DNA of 64,000 nucleotides from Treponema sp. (GTDB lineage: Bacteria > Spirochaetota > Spirochaetia > Treponematales > Breznakiellaceae), in NCBI GenBank assembly GCA_031266775.1, contig JAISAQ010000040.1:1-64000 (forward strand), written 5' to 3'. A program made the translations under genes and the position numbers. Position 1 is the stretch's first letter. Each line of letters begins with the position of its first letter. Below, in pieces: positions 1 to 6,942 of this stretch. The notes beneath the pieces are model-generated. The model searched no databases, was not told where the DNA came from, and worked only from the letters and a program-made list of their open reading frames with translations.

Positions 1-14
1 AGTGTCGAAAAAGA

Positions 15-45
15 TAAATCATTTTGCAATAAAAACAATGATTTA
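15..45. repeat. 9-bp inverted repeat at the left edge
   Basis: A 9-bp perfect inverted repeat (TAAATCATT at 15-23 against AATGATTTA at 37-45) with a 13-base spacer in an AT-rich gene-free stretch. It lies just outside the inverted tail-fibre cassette. It could be a recombinase or protein-binding site or a chance palindrome. I see no reading frame with a ribosome binding site in 1-180. Confidence 0.4.
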
Positions 46-181
46 CATGGCATCCTTGAAGACTGCCTTGTCGGCCTATGATTCATTTGTAAATGCACCT
101 CCTGCGTAACATGAGTTAATAACACATCACACTTGTTAAGTGATATAATCGTGATTATTGTTTTTGATTTTACTGTTATAA

Positions 182-445
182 CCTGACATAAAAAAACCAG
201 CGTTTATAAATGGCGGGGTACAGCCTGACCGGATACGGAACTTAAAAGGCTCATTTACGCCGTGGTCTGGAGGCCTAAATACGTCCGGCATAGTACGCAC
301 TGGAGAATCCGTATCAAACAACAGGGCTTCATCAGCTTCCACCCCTGTTCAAGTAATAGAAATCGATGCTTCCCTTGCTGTGCTTACCGGCCCAGATGAG
401 GCCGGAACAAACACGTCTAAACGCCTGTGGCGGCGCGTCAGCTGA
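182..445 (+). pseudogene. Inverted alternative C-terminus of the tail fibre (silent cassette)
   Basis: This plus-strand frame opens directly after an in-frame TAA at 179-181 and ends with TGA at 443-445; it has no start codon or ribosome binding site of its own. Its translation parallels the last part of the minus-strand tail fibre: GGVQPDRIRN matches GGVQRDRIRN, DASLAVLTGPDEAG matches DASLAVTTGPDVAG, and both end in SKRLWRRVS. The stretch between these blocks has diverged. It therefore looks like a spare receptor-binding end kept in the opposite orientation, as in the Mu G segment, where S' and U' lie silent until inversion. It could instead be a relic of duplication. The recombinase that would flip it is not in the window. 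Confidence 0.75.
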
Positions 446-687
446 CCCTGCGCCACAGGCGCTTGGAAAGATTGACCCCAGCTACATCGGGGCCGGTGGT
501 GACGGCAAGGGAGGCGTCAAAGCCGATAACAACACCGTTGGAGGTAGTGTCCCAGCCGGACGCATGGGTATTGTTATTTTCAGCATAAAACGGGCCTGTA
601 GTTGTAACGACTGATGAAAGCTGTCCGATACGGGCGCTAAAGAAGGTGCCCTCTATATTCCGTATCCGGTCCCTTTGTACCCCGCCA
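211..687. repeat. Putative invertible segment bounded by 30-bp inverted repeats
   Basis: Positions 211-240 (+) and 658-687 (read on -) share a 30-base block. The first 12 bases (TGGCGGGGTACA) and last 14 (GACCGGATACGGAA) are identical and only the 4 bases between differ. The repeats fall at the same codons of the two fibre C-termini and in the same frame. Inversion between them would exchange the last ~65-70 residues of the tail fibre and leave the gene open. Whether the repeats are the crossover sites or only conserved coding sequence cannot be decided here. Confidence 0.6.
422..461. terminator. Palindrome between the two convergent fibre ends
   Basis: CGCCTGTGGCG (422-432) pairs perfectly with CGCCACAGGCG (451-461). 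Both arms encode the shared C-terminal residues KRLWR of the two opposed reading frames, and the two stop codons (438-440 on -, 443-445 on +) sit in the loop. The transcript would form a strong 11-bp hairpin. There is no T-tract, so terminator function is only possible. Confidence 0.4.
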
Positions 688-1412
688 GAAATATAGGCTG
701 GTCTGTTTCCGCCTTCTATGCCGGTAAACTTCCCGCCCGGCACGATGATCTCGGTAACATACTTTCCAGTGTGTGTACCTGATGTAACGGTATTTCCTAT
801 CTCATAATCATCATCGGTTAGAGCGTTGCCGCATTTCCGCCGTTCGTCAATTGTACCGGGGGCAAGATACGCCCACTTCACAGGATCAAGTTCCGGCGGC
901 ACGCTATAGGCCGCGGTCTGCGCTATAAATTGATACAGTCTCCAGTCGTTTCCGGCCTGGTGATAACATACTACGGGCGTGTTCCCCGCCGGAATTGAAT
1001 TTCCTGCAAGGGTATAATAATCGGCAAAACCGGGGGGAGGGTCTTCCGATACCCCGTACAGAACAGGCCGGTGCGACCAGATTTCCCAGTCGCCCGGCCA
1101 TCCCCGTTCCACAGGAGACGGTTCGTCGGGGAGGACGCTCAGCATCGTTCCGACCGGAAAATGAAAGCCCGCTACGGCCTTGAACAACTGGCCCGGGTCG
1201 TGATTGTCCGGCGTCCGGCCCATGCCGGTTATGAGGTTTTCAAGGTTATCAATGATGAGGTTTACTGTTTCCGCGGGGATGAAAGACGGCCCTTCGAGGG
1301 GATCGCTGAAACTGCCGTTGGTAAATTTGTGAGCGGAAAGATCGAGCCCCGGCCACCGGACTTCTTTTCCGAAGAGGCTTATTGTTTGATCGTCAGGATA
1401 TAATCCGGCCAT
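438..1412 (-). CDS. Phage tail fibre protein
   Basis: 324 residues at the distal end of the tail operon, the usual place for the host-recognition fibre. The N-terminal half (MAGLYPDDQT and onwards) should be the constant, baseplate-attached part. The Gly/Thr-rich C-terminus from about residue 230 is the probable receptor-binding tip. A second, diverged copy of the last ~80 residues lies inverted just downstream, so this tip is likely exchangeable. The ATG at 1412 follows AGGGG and starts 3 bases after the stop of the fibre-assembly gene, so the two are probably translationally coupled. The family is assigned from position and architecture, as the fibre sequence itself is not one I recognise closely. 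Confidence 0.8.
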   Translation of the reverse strand: MAGLYPDDQTISLFGKEVRWPGLDLSAHKFTNGSFSDPLEGPSFIPAETVNLIIDNLENLITGMGRTPDNHDPGQLFKAVAGFHFPVGTMLSVLPDEPSPVERGWPGDWEIWSHRPVLYGVSEDPPPGFADYYTLAGNSIPAGNTPVVCYHQAGNDWRLYQFIAQTAAYSVPPELDPVKWAYLAPGTIDERRKCGNALTDDDYEIGNTVTSGTHTGKYVTEIIVPGGKFTGIEGGNRPAYISGGVQRDRIRNIEGTFFSARIGQLSSVVTTTGPFYAENNNTHASGWDTTSNGVVIGFDASLAVTTGPDVAGVNLSKRLWRRVS

Positions 1413-1415
1413 AGT

Positions 1416-1967
1416 TTACCCCTGTAATTCCCGTAGTTCTTCGCGGAGTGATATGATTTCCGACGTGATTTGGGCAAAGTATTGTTCATCTTCCTCTGTC
1501 GCTATCCCGGCTTGAATGGCTATGAGGGATCGCTGTATCCGCTGTTCGGCATTTTGAATGGCGCTTTTCTTTTCGGCGATTTTGGATTCTTTTTCAGCCT
1601 TTTCTTTTTTTACGGCATCCACAACCCAGGAATTAGAGGTTTCATCCCATTTCTGAAAAGCCTCTTTTTCCAGGGGCTTTTCCCGCGTCGAGCCCTCGCC
1701 GGGTTCCACATCCAATTCTTTGATCAGTCTTTCTTTGCCATCTTCCTTGCTGTACCAGAGACCCGTGTTGTCTTTTCGTATACCGGATATAACCAGTTCA
1801 TCATCCGGTATACGCCGCATATCTGTATCAAACCAACAAATATTATTTCCCGGGTTTCCTTTCCAGTCATTCGGTACTTTGATCCATTCCGGGCCGGGGG
1901 CGTCTTCTTTGCCCGTCTCCCTTACCCGGCCTACTTTTCCGTTTTTCACGGTAATCCATGTTGTCAT
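1416..1967 (-). CDS. Tail fibre assembly-like protein
   Basis: 183 residues. The second half has the pattern of caudoviral tail fibre assembly chaperones (Caudo_TAP type): a Trp-containing motif (WDETSNSWVVDA) followed by a long charged helix rich in Glu, Lys and Ala (about residues 115-183), including an IATEED turn. Such proteins fold or trimerise the fibre and are not always in the virion. Here the gene precedes the fibre, whereas in Mu and lambda it usually follows, so its product may instead be a small baseplate/fibre connector. It is directly downstream of the gp48 homologue. Confidence 0.55.
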   Translation of the reverse strand: MTTWITVKNGKVGRVRETGKEDAPGPEWIKVPNDWKGNPGNNICWFDTDMRRIPDDELVISGIRKDNTGLWYSKEDGKERLIKELDVEPGEGSTREKPLEKEAFQKWDETSNSWVVDAVKKEKAEKESKIAEKKSAIQNAEQRIQRSLIAIQAGIATEEDEQYFAQITSEIISLREELRELQG

Positions 1968-1982
1968 TAAAAATGCCCCCTC

Positions 1983-2543
1983 CTATATGCCGCCGTAAAA
2001 GAAATAGAGAATATAATTTGCCAGCGCCCGTAACCGTAATATTTTTTCAAAGGCGGCTTTTGCCTCCCCGTTTTCAGAATCGGCCGCGTAAATAAAAAGC
2101 GTTGAAAACGATGCGGGGCCGGCAATGCGATCAATGCCGAACCGGGAAAACCCGAAAAAAGCCGGCCTGAACGGGAAGGCAGTATTGGTCACGGTTATTC
2201 CGTACATTTGGCCGATTTCCTTTATGACCGGTATGGTAACGCTTCCGCTTTTTGCCGCGATAAGCAGCCCCCGCCGCTGTTCCGCGGTAAGGCCGGCGGA
2301 AACAGATCCTGTTAAGACCCTTTCCCAGTCATCAAGCGTTTCGCGGGCCGATTGAATCATGCTTTCGTCCTGGAGATCGCTCATCCGGTTCCTGAAACGG
2401 ATCAATGCGTCCAGCTTGGCCCTACAGAAAAGGGAGCAGTCGCTTTCAGCGTCCGCGAACTGCCGGTCCCAGTAAACGCCCCGGGGAAAGAGTTTCCGCA
2501 GGGAGGCTTCATACCGCTCCGGCGCCTGGACTTCTATTCCCAT
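1983..2543 (-). CDS. Mu gp48-like baseplate protein (DUF2313)
   Basis: 186 residues, matching the Mu gp48/YmfQ family: an N-terminal Leu-Phe-Pro-x-Gly-x-x-Trp motif (LFPRGVYW), a helical section with the LDDWERVL signature near residue 70, and a small beta-rich C-terminal domain. In Mu-type myophages it belongs to the baseplate rim that joins the wedge to the fibres. The start overlaps the end of the gp47 homologue by 10 bases, so the genes are coupled. Confidence 0.85.
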   Translation of the reverse strand: MGIEVQAPERYEASLRKLFPRGVYWDRQFADAESDCSLFCRAKLDALIRFRNRMSDLQDESMIQSARETLDDWERVLTGSVSAGLTAEQRRGLLIAAKSGSVTIPVIKEIGQMYGITVTNTAFPFRPAFFGFSRFGIDRIAGPASFSTLFIYAADSENGEAKAAFEKILRLRALANYILYFFYGGI

Positions 2544-3604
2544 GCCGCCTCCCCCAAAACCGGCAGCTGTAAAATGGTGGACTGCACTTCTCCTGATGCG
2601 CTGCCGTTTATTTTGACGGCCGCACCGCTGATGGTTACCCCGTCGATGATCGCTTCCCTGAGCATGCCGGCGGTGTACCGGAAACCGGGAACGGCGGTAG
2701 CTTCGAGGTATGTTTCAAGGCGGCTGACGGCCAGGTCCCTGTTGGAAAGCGTATCTTCTTCCGGCAGCAGGGCAATGGCGGGATCAAGCGGGAGCAGATC
2801 GGGCGTACGGACGGTAAACAATACCGGCGGGGCGACGGTACTGATGTATTCTGCCACCAGCGCCAGATTGCCGACCTGTGTTATTCCGTCCATCTGGTTC
2901 CCGCCGATGACCTGTACGAGGAGGGCGCCGAATACGCCGAAGTTTTTGAATTCCCATGCCCTGGAAACTTCCGGGCTTGCGTCAGCGGCCCAATCGGCAA
3001 AGTCGCCGGGTTTCCCGTAGCGTGTCGAATTGCGCAGGGCCTGCAGGACTCTGGCCAGGTACGCTTCATCGCTTTCCCCGTCGGCGCCGCCTGTAATGCC
3101 GCCGCCGGTGACAAGCGCGGCGGAATCGATGCCCGGAGGAACGGAGGAGATCAGGGACAGTTCTTCGCCGGGGGCAAGGTTGGCGCCGGAACCGGAAGTC
3201 TCGGCCTTGACTGTAGCCTCGACGGTTCCGTCCCCGCCAATCCGGTATGCCGATCCGGTAAAATACCGAAGGCCGGAAGCCGAGGCATAGACCAGGCCGG
3301 CGGGAACCGCGGCATTGGGAACGCCGGGAATCCGGATGGTCCCCTCAGCGGCAATGGCGTACAGCGGGGGGACCCGGTCCGACCAGTGAAGCCTGAGGTA
3401 CTCGCCGGTGGCGGTATCCGGGAAAACCTGATCCGCCAGAAAACCGAGATCCCCCAAAAGCTCGTGGTACATCCCGGCGTCCGATGCGGCGAACACGCGC
3501 AGAAGGTTGTACCGGGGCGTTTTTTCCAGGGGCCTGAAGAGGCTCAGGTAATTGCTGTAGGCGCGGTCCAGCAGGACCGCCAAAGGTTCCCTGCTAAAGG
3601 GCAT
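2534..3604 (-). CDS. Baseplate J-like wedge protein (Mu gp47)
   Basis: 356 residues, close to the family's usual length. The Baseplate_J pattern is clear: an N-terminal helical region, a central beta-rich part with AEGTIRIPGVPNAAVPAG and APGEELSLIS, the GGADGESDEAYLARVL motif near residue 180, and a C-terminal domain starting near DLAVSRLETYL. The protein forms the inner wedge of contractile-tail baseplates together with the gp25-like protein encoded just upstream in the operon. It overlaps that gene by 11 bases. Confidence 0.9.
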   Translation of the reverse strand: MPFSREPLAVLLDRAYSNYLSLFRPLEKTPRYNLLRVFAASDAGMYHELLGDLGFLADQVFPDTATGEYLRLHWSDRVPPLYAIAAEGTIRIPGVPNAAVPAGLVYASASGLRYFTGSAYRIGGDGTVEATVKAETSGSGANLAPGEELSLISSVPPGIDSAALVTGGGITGGADGESDEAYLARVLQALRNSTRYGKPGDFADWAADASPEVSRAWEFKNFGVFGALLVQVIGGNQMDGITQVGNLALVAEYISTVAPPVLFTVRTPDLLPLDPAIALLPEEDTLSNRDLAVSRLETYLEATAVPGFRYTAGMLREAIIDGVTISGAAVKINGSASGEVQSTILQLPVLGEAAWE

Positions 3605-3929
3605 TCCAGGTATCCTTTATGATTAAAGGTTCCGTGCCCGGCCGTAACACGGTTACGGCATACGCAATTTCGTTTTTACCGGACCGTTCGGCGGAACAAA
3701 TAACATCTCCGGCAATGCCTTCATCCTCCAGCCATGCAAGGCAGTCCTGTAAAAACTGCTGAAAGGTCCCGGCGGTCCGGTTGTCAACCTTTCCCTCCTG
3801 CCTGAGTTTCCAGATCTCCGAACCGAAACCGGGATCGGCCCACCATGACCCTTTATCGGTCCCGATGCTCATCTGTACCAGTTCCTGTATGCCGGCCCAG
3901 TTTTCGATCCTTGTATTTTTACCCGTCAT
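3594..3929 (-). CDS. GPW/gp25-like baseplate wedge protein (Mu gp46)
   Basis: 111 residues from the ATG at 3929, chosen because it overlaps the stop of the preceding gene as ATGA and gives the normal length; the longer open frame upstream is an extension in another gene's region. The sequence has the small lysozyme-like wedge fold seen in Mu gp46: SIGTDKGSWWADPGFGSEIW near the start, then a helix and a beta-rich end. It initiates sheath polymerisation on the baseplate in related phages and should partner the Baseplate_J protein encoded next. Confidence 0.85.
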   Translation of the reverse strand: MTGKNTRIENWAGIQELVQMSIGTDKGSWWADPGFGSEIWKLRQEGKVDNRTAGTFQQFLQDCLAWLEDEGIAGDVICSAERSGKNEIAYAVTVLRPGTEPLIIKDTWNAL

Positions 3930-4162
3930 GCCGTTTTCCCTGTTCCCGTGGTTGACCCTGTTTGCGCCGACGGAGATCCTGTTGTTGAAACCGGTATGCC
4001 CGCCTTTATTTCCAGATTGTCGATAAAATGATTGACAATTACCGAGCCTATGGCCTCCCATTGTAATTTTATTCTTTGAACCTGTTCGGGAGGCGCGCTG
4101 CCTGAGGTAATCAGGGCGGCAATCTTGTCCCCGAGATCCGGGCCGGTGTCTTTTAACGCCAT
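3926..4162 (-). CDS. Small hypothetical baseplate-operon protein
   Basis: 78 residues from the ATG at 4162, which has GGAGG seven bases upstream and overlaps the stop of the gp45 homologue as TAATG. An N-terminal amphipathic helical part (to about residue 50) is followed by a Thr/Gly/Ser-rich tail. I do not recognise a family. Its place between the gp45 and gp46 homologues suggests a structural or assembly role in the baseplate. Confidence 0.7.
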   Translation of the reverse strand: MALKDTGPDLGDKIAALITSGSAPPEQVQRIKLQWEAIGSVIVNHFIDNLEIKAGIPVSTTGSPSAQTGSTTGTGKTA

Positions 4163-4632
4163 TATGTTTCCTCCGCTTTTGAACCGCTCTGCGGCGAACC
4201 GTCCCACGAACAAAACGGCTTTGCGCACAGGCACCCCTGCCCCGTAGGGCTTGCCGTTCCGGCGCATTCAAAAGAACCGCCCGCCGCTTTTACTTCGCCG
4301 TTCAGCTCTACTTGCCCGTCCGCGCGGCAGACTATCCATCCGCCTGATTCGGTATAAAGCGCGGCGTCGCCTTCTTCCAGTTCCGGGCCGCCTTCGTAAT
4401 CCAGCACGGGAAGGACCTCAACGCCGTCGAAGTTGCCGCCCTGGCAGAGCACCATGACTTTCCCCTTTTTTGCCTTTGCCTTGAAACCGTAGGGGAAGGC
4501 TTCTTTCTTTTCGACAACCCTGCCAAAAACAGTTTGTACCTGGATTGTCCCGTCGCCGTAGCGTTTCTGGAATTCTCCCAGGGAAAAGAGGTTCCGTATC
4601 CGGGCGGCAAGCTGTTTTATGCCATCGTTCAT
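4162..4632 (-). CDS. Baseplate spike protein gp45-like (gpV family)
   Basis: 156 residues, the size of Mu gp45. The middle contains the OB-fold pattern with QVQTVFGRV, a Lys/Gly-rich loop, and GPELEEGDAALYTESGGWIVCRADGQVELNG leading into a repetitive beta section; the last 40 residues are Cys/Gly-rich (GQGCLCAKPFCSWDG). In related phages it trimerises into the membrane-piercing spike at the tail tip. Several C-terminal Cys residues could bind a metal at the tip; that is inference. Coupled to the gp44 homologue by a 4-base overlap. Confidence 0.85.
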   Translation of the reverse strand: MNDGIKQLAARIRNLFSLGEFQKRYGDGTIQVQTVFGRVVEKKEAFPYGFKAKAKKGKVMVLCQGGNFDGVEVLPVLDYEGGPELEEGDAALYTESGGWIVCRADGQVELNGEVKAAGGSFECAGTASPTGQGCLCAKPFCSWDGSPQSGSKAEET

Positions 4633-5666
4633 GTATAGGCCTCCGGGTTTACCAGGGTGACGGCGGCCGTCATGGACGCCGCGTCCGCATGGTACTCCGC
4701 CTGGGATATAAGCAGGTTAGCATCAAGGCCGCTGGAAGGTATCTTAACGGGGATTAAAAAATTCGGGTTCCAGAATATTTCTTTTTGAAAAGTGTCGCCC
4801 CAGGCTTTAATATGGCTCTCGCTGAGGCCCCAGCCGGAAACCATGACGGTGGTACGGTTTTCTTTACGGCGCCGCAATTCGGTCAGCGCCCGGCGGCGAA
4901 GCGTATCTTCACTGACAAACGGATCGGTGATATTAATGGTCAGAATCCGATTGTTCTTGCAGGTATCATCAATTTGCCGTGCGGGGGGACGGCCTCCGCC
5001 TTTGACTACATATTCGTGAAACTGTTCCGCGCCGTTTTCAGTCGTCTGGATGCTCCGTATGTTCGAACCTTCGCCGAGGGAGAAGCCTTCTTCCCGTCTC
5101 TCAGTTGCCACTTTCCAAAGGTACAGATTGCCTTCCTCATTACTGGTGAAAATATAATTCTGATTATCCGCCTCGGCGATCAGTTTTTGCCAGGGGGATT
5201 CATTTTCCCATGAAAAAGAAAAAACCGGGCCGGTCTCAGGCCCGTCGGTAGGCATACGCTGTACTTTTATTCCAAAGGGCTCCGCTACTTTGCCGGCCAC
5301 ATATTCCAGGTTTTGCTGGTGCAGGATTACCCCGCCCCAGGCGGAATCAATAATGTCCCGGGCCGGGGATCTGCCGACAATCAGCAATCCTTTTTGGGCC
5401 GTATCGGTAACATCGGTTATCTCGTCCACCATAACCGTAGTAAGCCGCTTCGTGCCGTCCGGATTATCATTGGGGGTAACATACTGGCTGTGTAAACGGA
5501 CCTCCACCTTGTCATGCTTGTGGATCTTGTCCCGTTCGCTTGCCGGTAATTCCAGTTCCATATAGTGGCATATTTCATCCAGGGATTTTCTGACCTTTAT
5601 CTTCCGCCAAACCAGCTCGTGAAAACCTTCCCCCGGAGCCGCGGCCTTGACAATGACTTTATACAT
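4629..5666 (-). CDS. Baseplate hub protein (Mu gp44/gpP-like)
   Basis: 345 residues from the ATG at 5666. A further ATG three codons upstream touches the GGGGGG ribosome site, whereas 5666 is correctly spaced. The protein resembles the Mu gp44 / P2 gpD baseplate hub: beta-barrel domains with EVRLHSQYVTPN near residue 60, a GRSPARDIIDS motif near 105, and a C-terminal section with TELRRRKENRTTVMVSGWG. It forms the ring that carries the spike and ends the tail tube. Overlaps the preceding gene by 8 bases. Confidence 0.85.
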   Translation of the reverse strand: MYKVIVKAAAPGEGFHELVWRKIKVRKSLDEICHYMELELPASERDKIHKHDKVEVRLHSQYVTPNDNPDGTKRLTTVMVDEITDVTDTAQKGLLIVGRSPARDIIDSAWGGVILHQQNLEYVAGKVAEPFGIKVQRMPTDGPETGPVFSFSWENESPWQKLIAEADNQNYIFTSNEEGNLYLWKVATERREEGFSLGEGSNIRSIQTTENGAEQFHEYVVKGGGRPPARQIDDTCKNNRILTINITDPFVSEDTLRRRALTELRRRKENRTTVMVSGWGLSESHIKAWGDTFQKEIFWNPNFLIPVKIPSSGLDANLLISQAEYHADAASMTAAVTLVNPEAYT

Positions 5667-6942
5667 AGATAACATCCCCCCGCATGACGAAAGAATCCGC
5701 CGGGCGGTTTAAAGCCCTGAGTTTTTCGTCATCACATCCCAGGTAATGGGCCAGGTACAGAAGCGGCGCCGGGGCGTTTATATGCCGGGTCAATTCCGCG
5801 TCCAGGCTGCGGGCCGCCAGTTCCCGGGCCGCGGCTATCCGTAAATTTTGAATTGCCCGGTACATGGCCGGATCTGACTGATCCACGCCGGCCTCAAGTT
5901 TTTCATAAAGGGCCCAGTAGTTTTTAGCCTGCCGGCGGGTGGGGTTTTCAAGCCGGGCCATAATCATGCCGGCGGCGTAAAGGGACATGGTACGGTACAC
6001 ATTTTCCGCTTCTTTGCCGCTTGTCATTTGTTTAACCGTTACGGCCGCAGTATTCACGCGGTAATTTGATTTGGAGAGGAACTGCATCAGCGTATGCGCG
6101 ATATTGTCACGCGTCCTGAAATAGGAAATGACGCCGGCGGCGCTGTTTTTAATTTCCATGACGCCGGTTACTATGCTGCCGGCGGCGGAAAAGAGCGCCT
6201 GTGCCAGTTCCCGGGGAGAGCGGATGCCCTGGGCTATCAGGCTGGTTATGCCGGTGACTTCATTGGTCATGGCGCTGAGGGCTGATTCGGCGCCCTGAAT
6301 GCGCCCGATAACGCCGACAAGATCCTCTTTAAATTTTCCGAAAGCCGAAGCCAGGACGCCGGGATCGGCATTGTCTTTTAATTCCCTGTCAAAACTGCCT
6401 ATGGCTTCTTCCTTTAATTTTTCCGCTTCCGCTTCGGTTTTCCCGTAAAAGTCAAAACCGCCGCCTTCAAATTTCCAGCGTTCCTCCGTGGTTACGCCGG
6501 CCCGGGTAAGGGTAATGGAGACCGAACACTGGCCGTTTTCCCGGCCTTTTTCTTCAATGTCGCAGCTTGTCACCACAACCGGGAAGCGGCCCCACAAAGG
6601 GAGATCCAGAAAGCCCGGAGTATCATCATCGGTTCTGACTCGTAACGCCTCTATCAGCGCGTTCCGGTTTTTGATGTAGCTGTCCCCCCGGACAAACCCG
6701 TTTACCGTAATTGTCTGCGGCTTTTCGTTCAGCGGGGTATTGGACCAAAAACCGAAGAAAGGGTACTCCGCGGTATCCACGGACTGGCCGCCTGAAAGCC
6801 GGACGGTATCAAACACAAAGGGGACGGGTTCTTCTCCCGGCGCCTGGTAAGTGCTGAGCCGGGGGATGCTGTTCTCGTCATAACGGTAGGCTTCCCGCCA
6901 GTTTTCTTTGTAGGGTTTGGGGAGGGCCGGATCAAAACTCAT
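5659..6942 (-). CDS. DNA circularisation protein (Mu gp43/gpN-like)
   Basis: 427 residues with the DNA_circ_N-type N-terminus: Trp-rich opening (KENWREAYRY), then GGQSVDTAEYPFFG and a GFLDLPLWGRFPVVV motif by residue ~125. Despite the family name these proteins are tail components linking tape measure and baseplate hub. The C-terminal half is helical. Starts inside the end of the tape-measure gene (4-base overlap) and precedes the hub gene, exactly the Mu order. Confidence 0.85.
   Translation of the reverse strand: MSFDPALPKPYKENWREAYRYDENSIPRLSTYQAPGEEPVPFVFDTVRLSGGQSVDTAEYPFFGFWSNTPLNEKPQTITVNGFVRGDSYIKNRNALIEALRVRTDDDTPGFLDLPLWGRFPVVVTSCDIEEKGRENGQCSVSITLTRAGVTTEERWKFEGGGFDFYGKTEAEAEKLKEEAIGSFDRELKDNADPGVLASAFGKFKEDLVGVIGRIQGAESALSAMTNEVTGITSLIAQGIRSPRELAQALFSAAGSIVTGVMEIKNSAAGVISYFRTRDNIAHTLMQFLSKSNYRVNTAAVTVKQMTSGKEAENVYRTMSLYAAGMIMARLENPTRRQAKNYWALYEKLEAGVDQSDPAMYRAIQNLRIAAARELAARSLDAELTRHINAPAPLLYLAHYLGCDDEKLRALNRPADSFVMRGDVIYV

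Noticed and set aside
136-342. Minus-strand 68-codon frame
   Set aside because: It is antisense to the fibre-like plus-strand frame, which has clear protein similarity to the tail fibre, and has no ribosome site.
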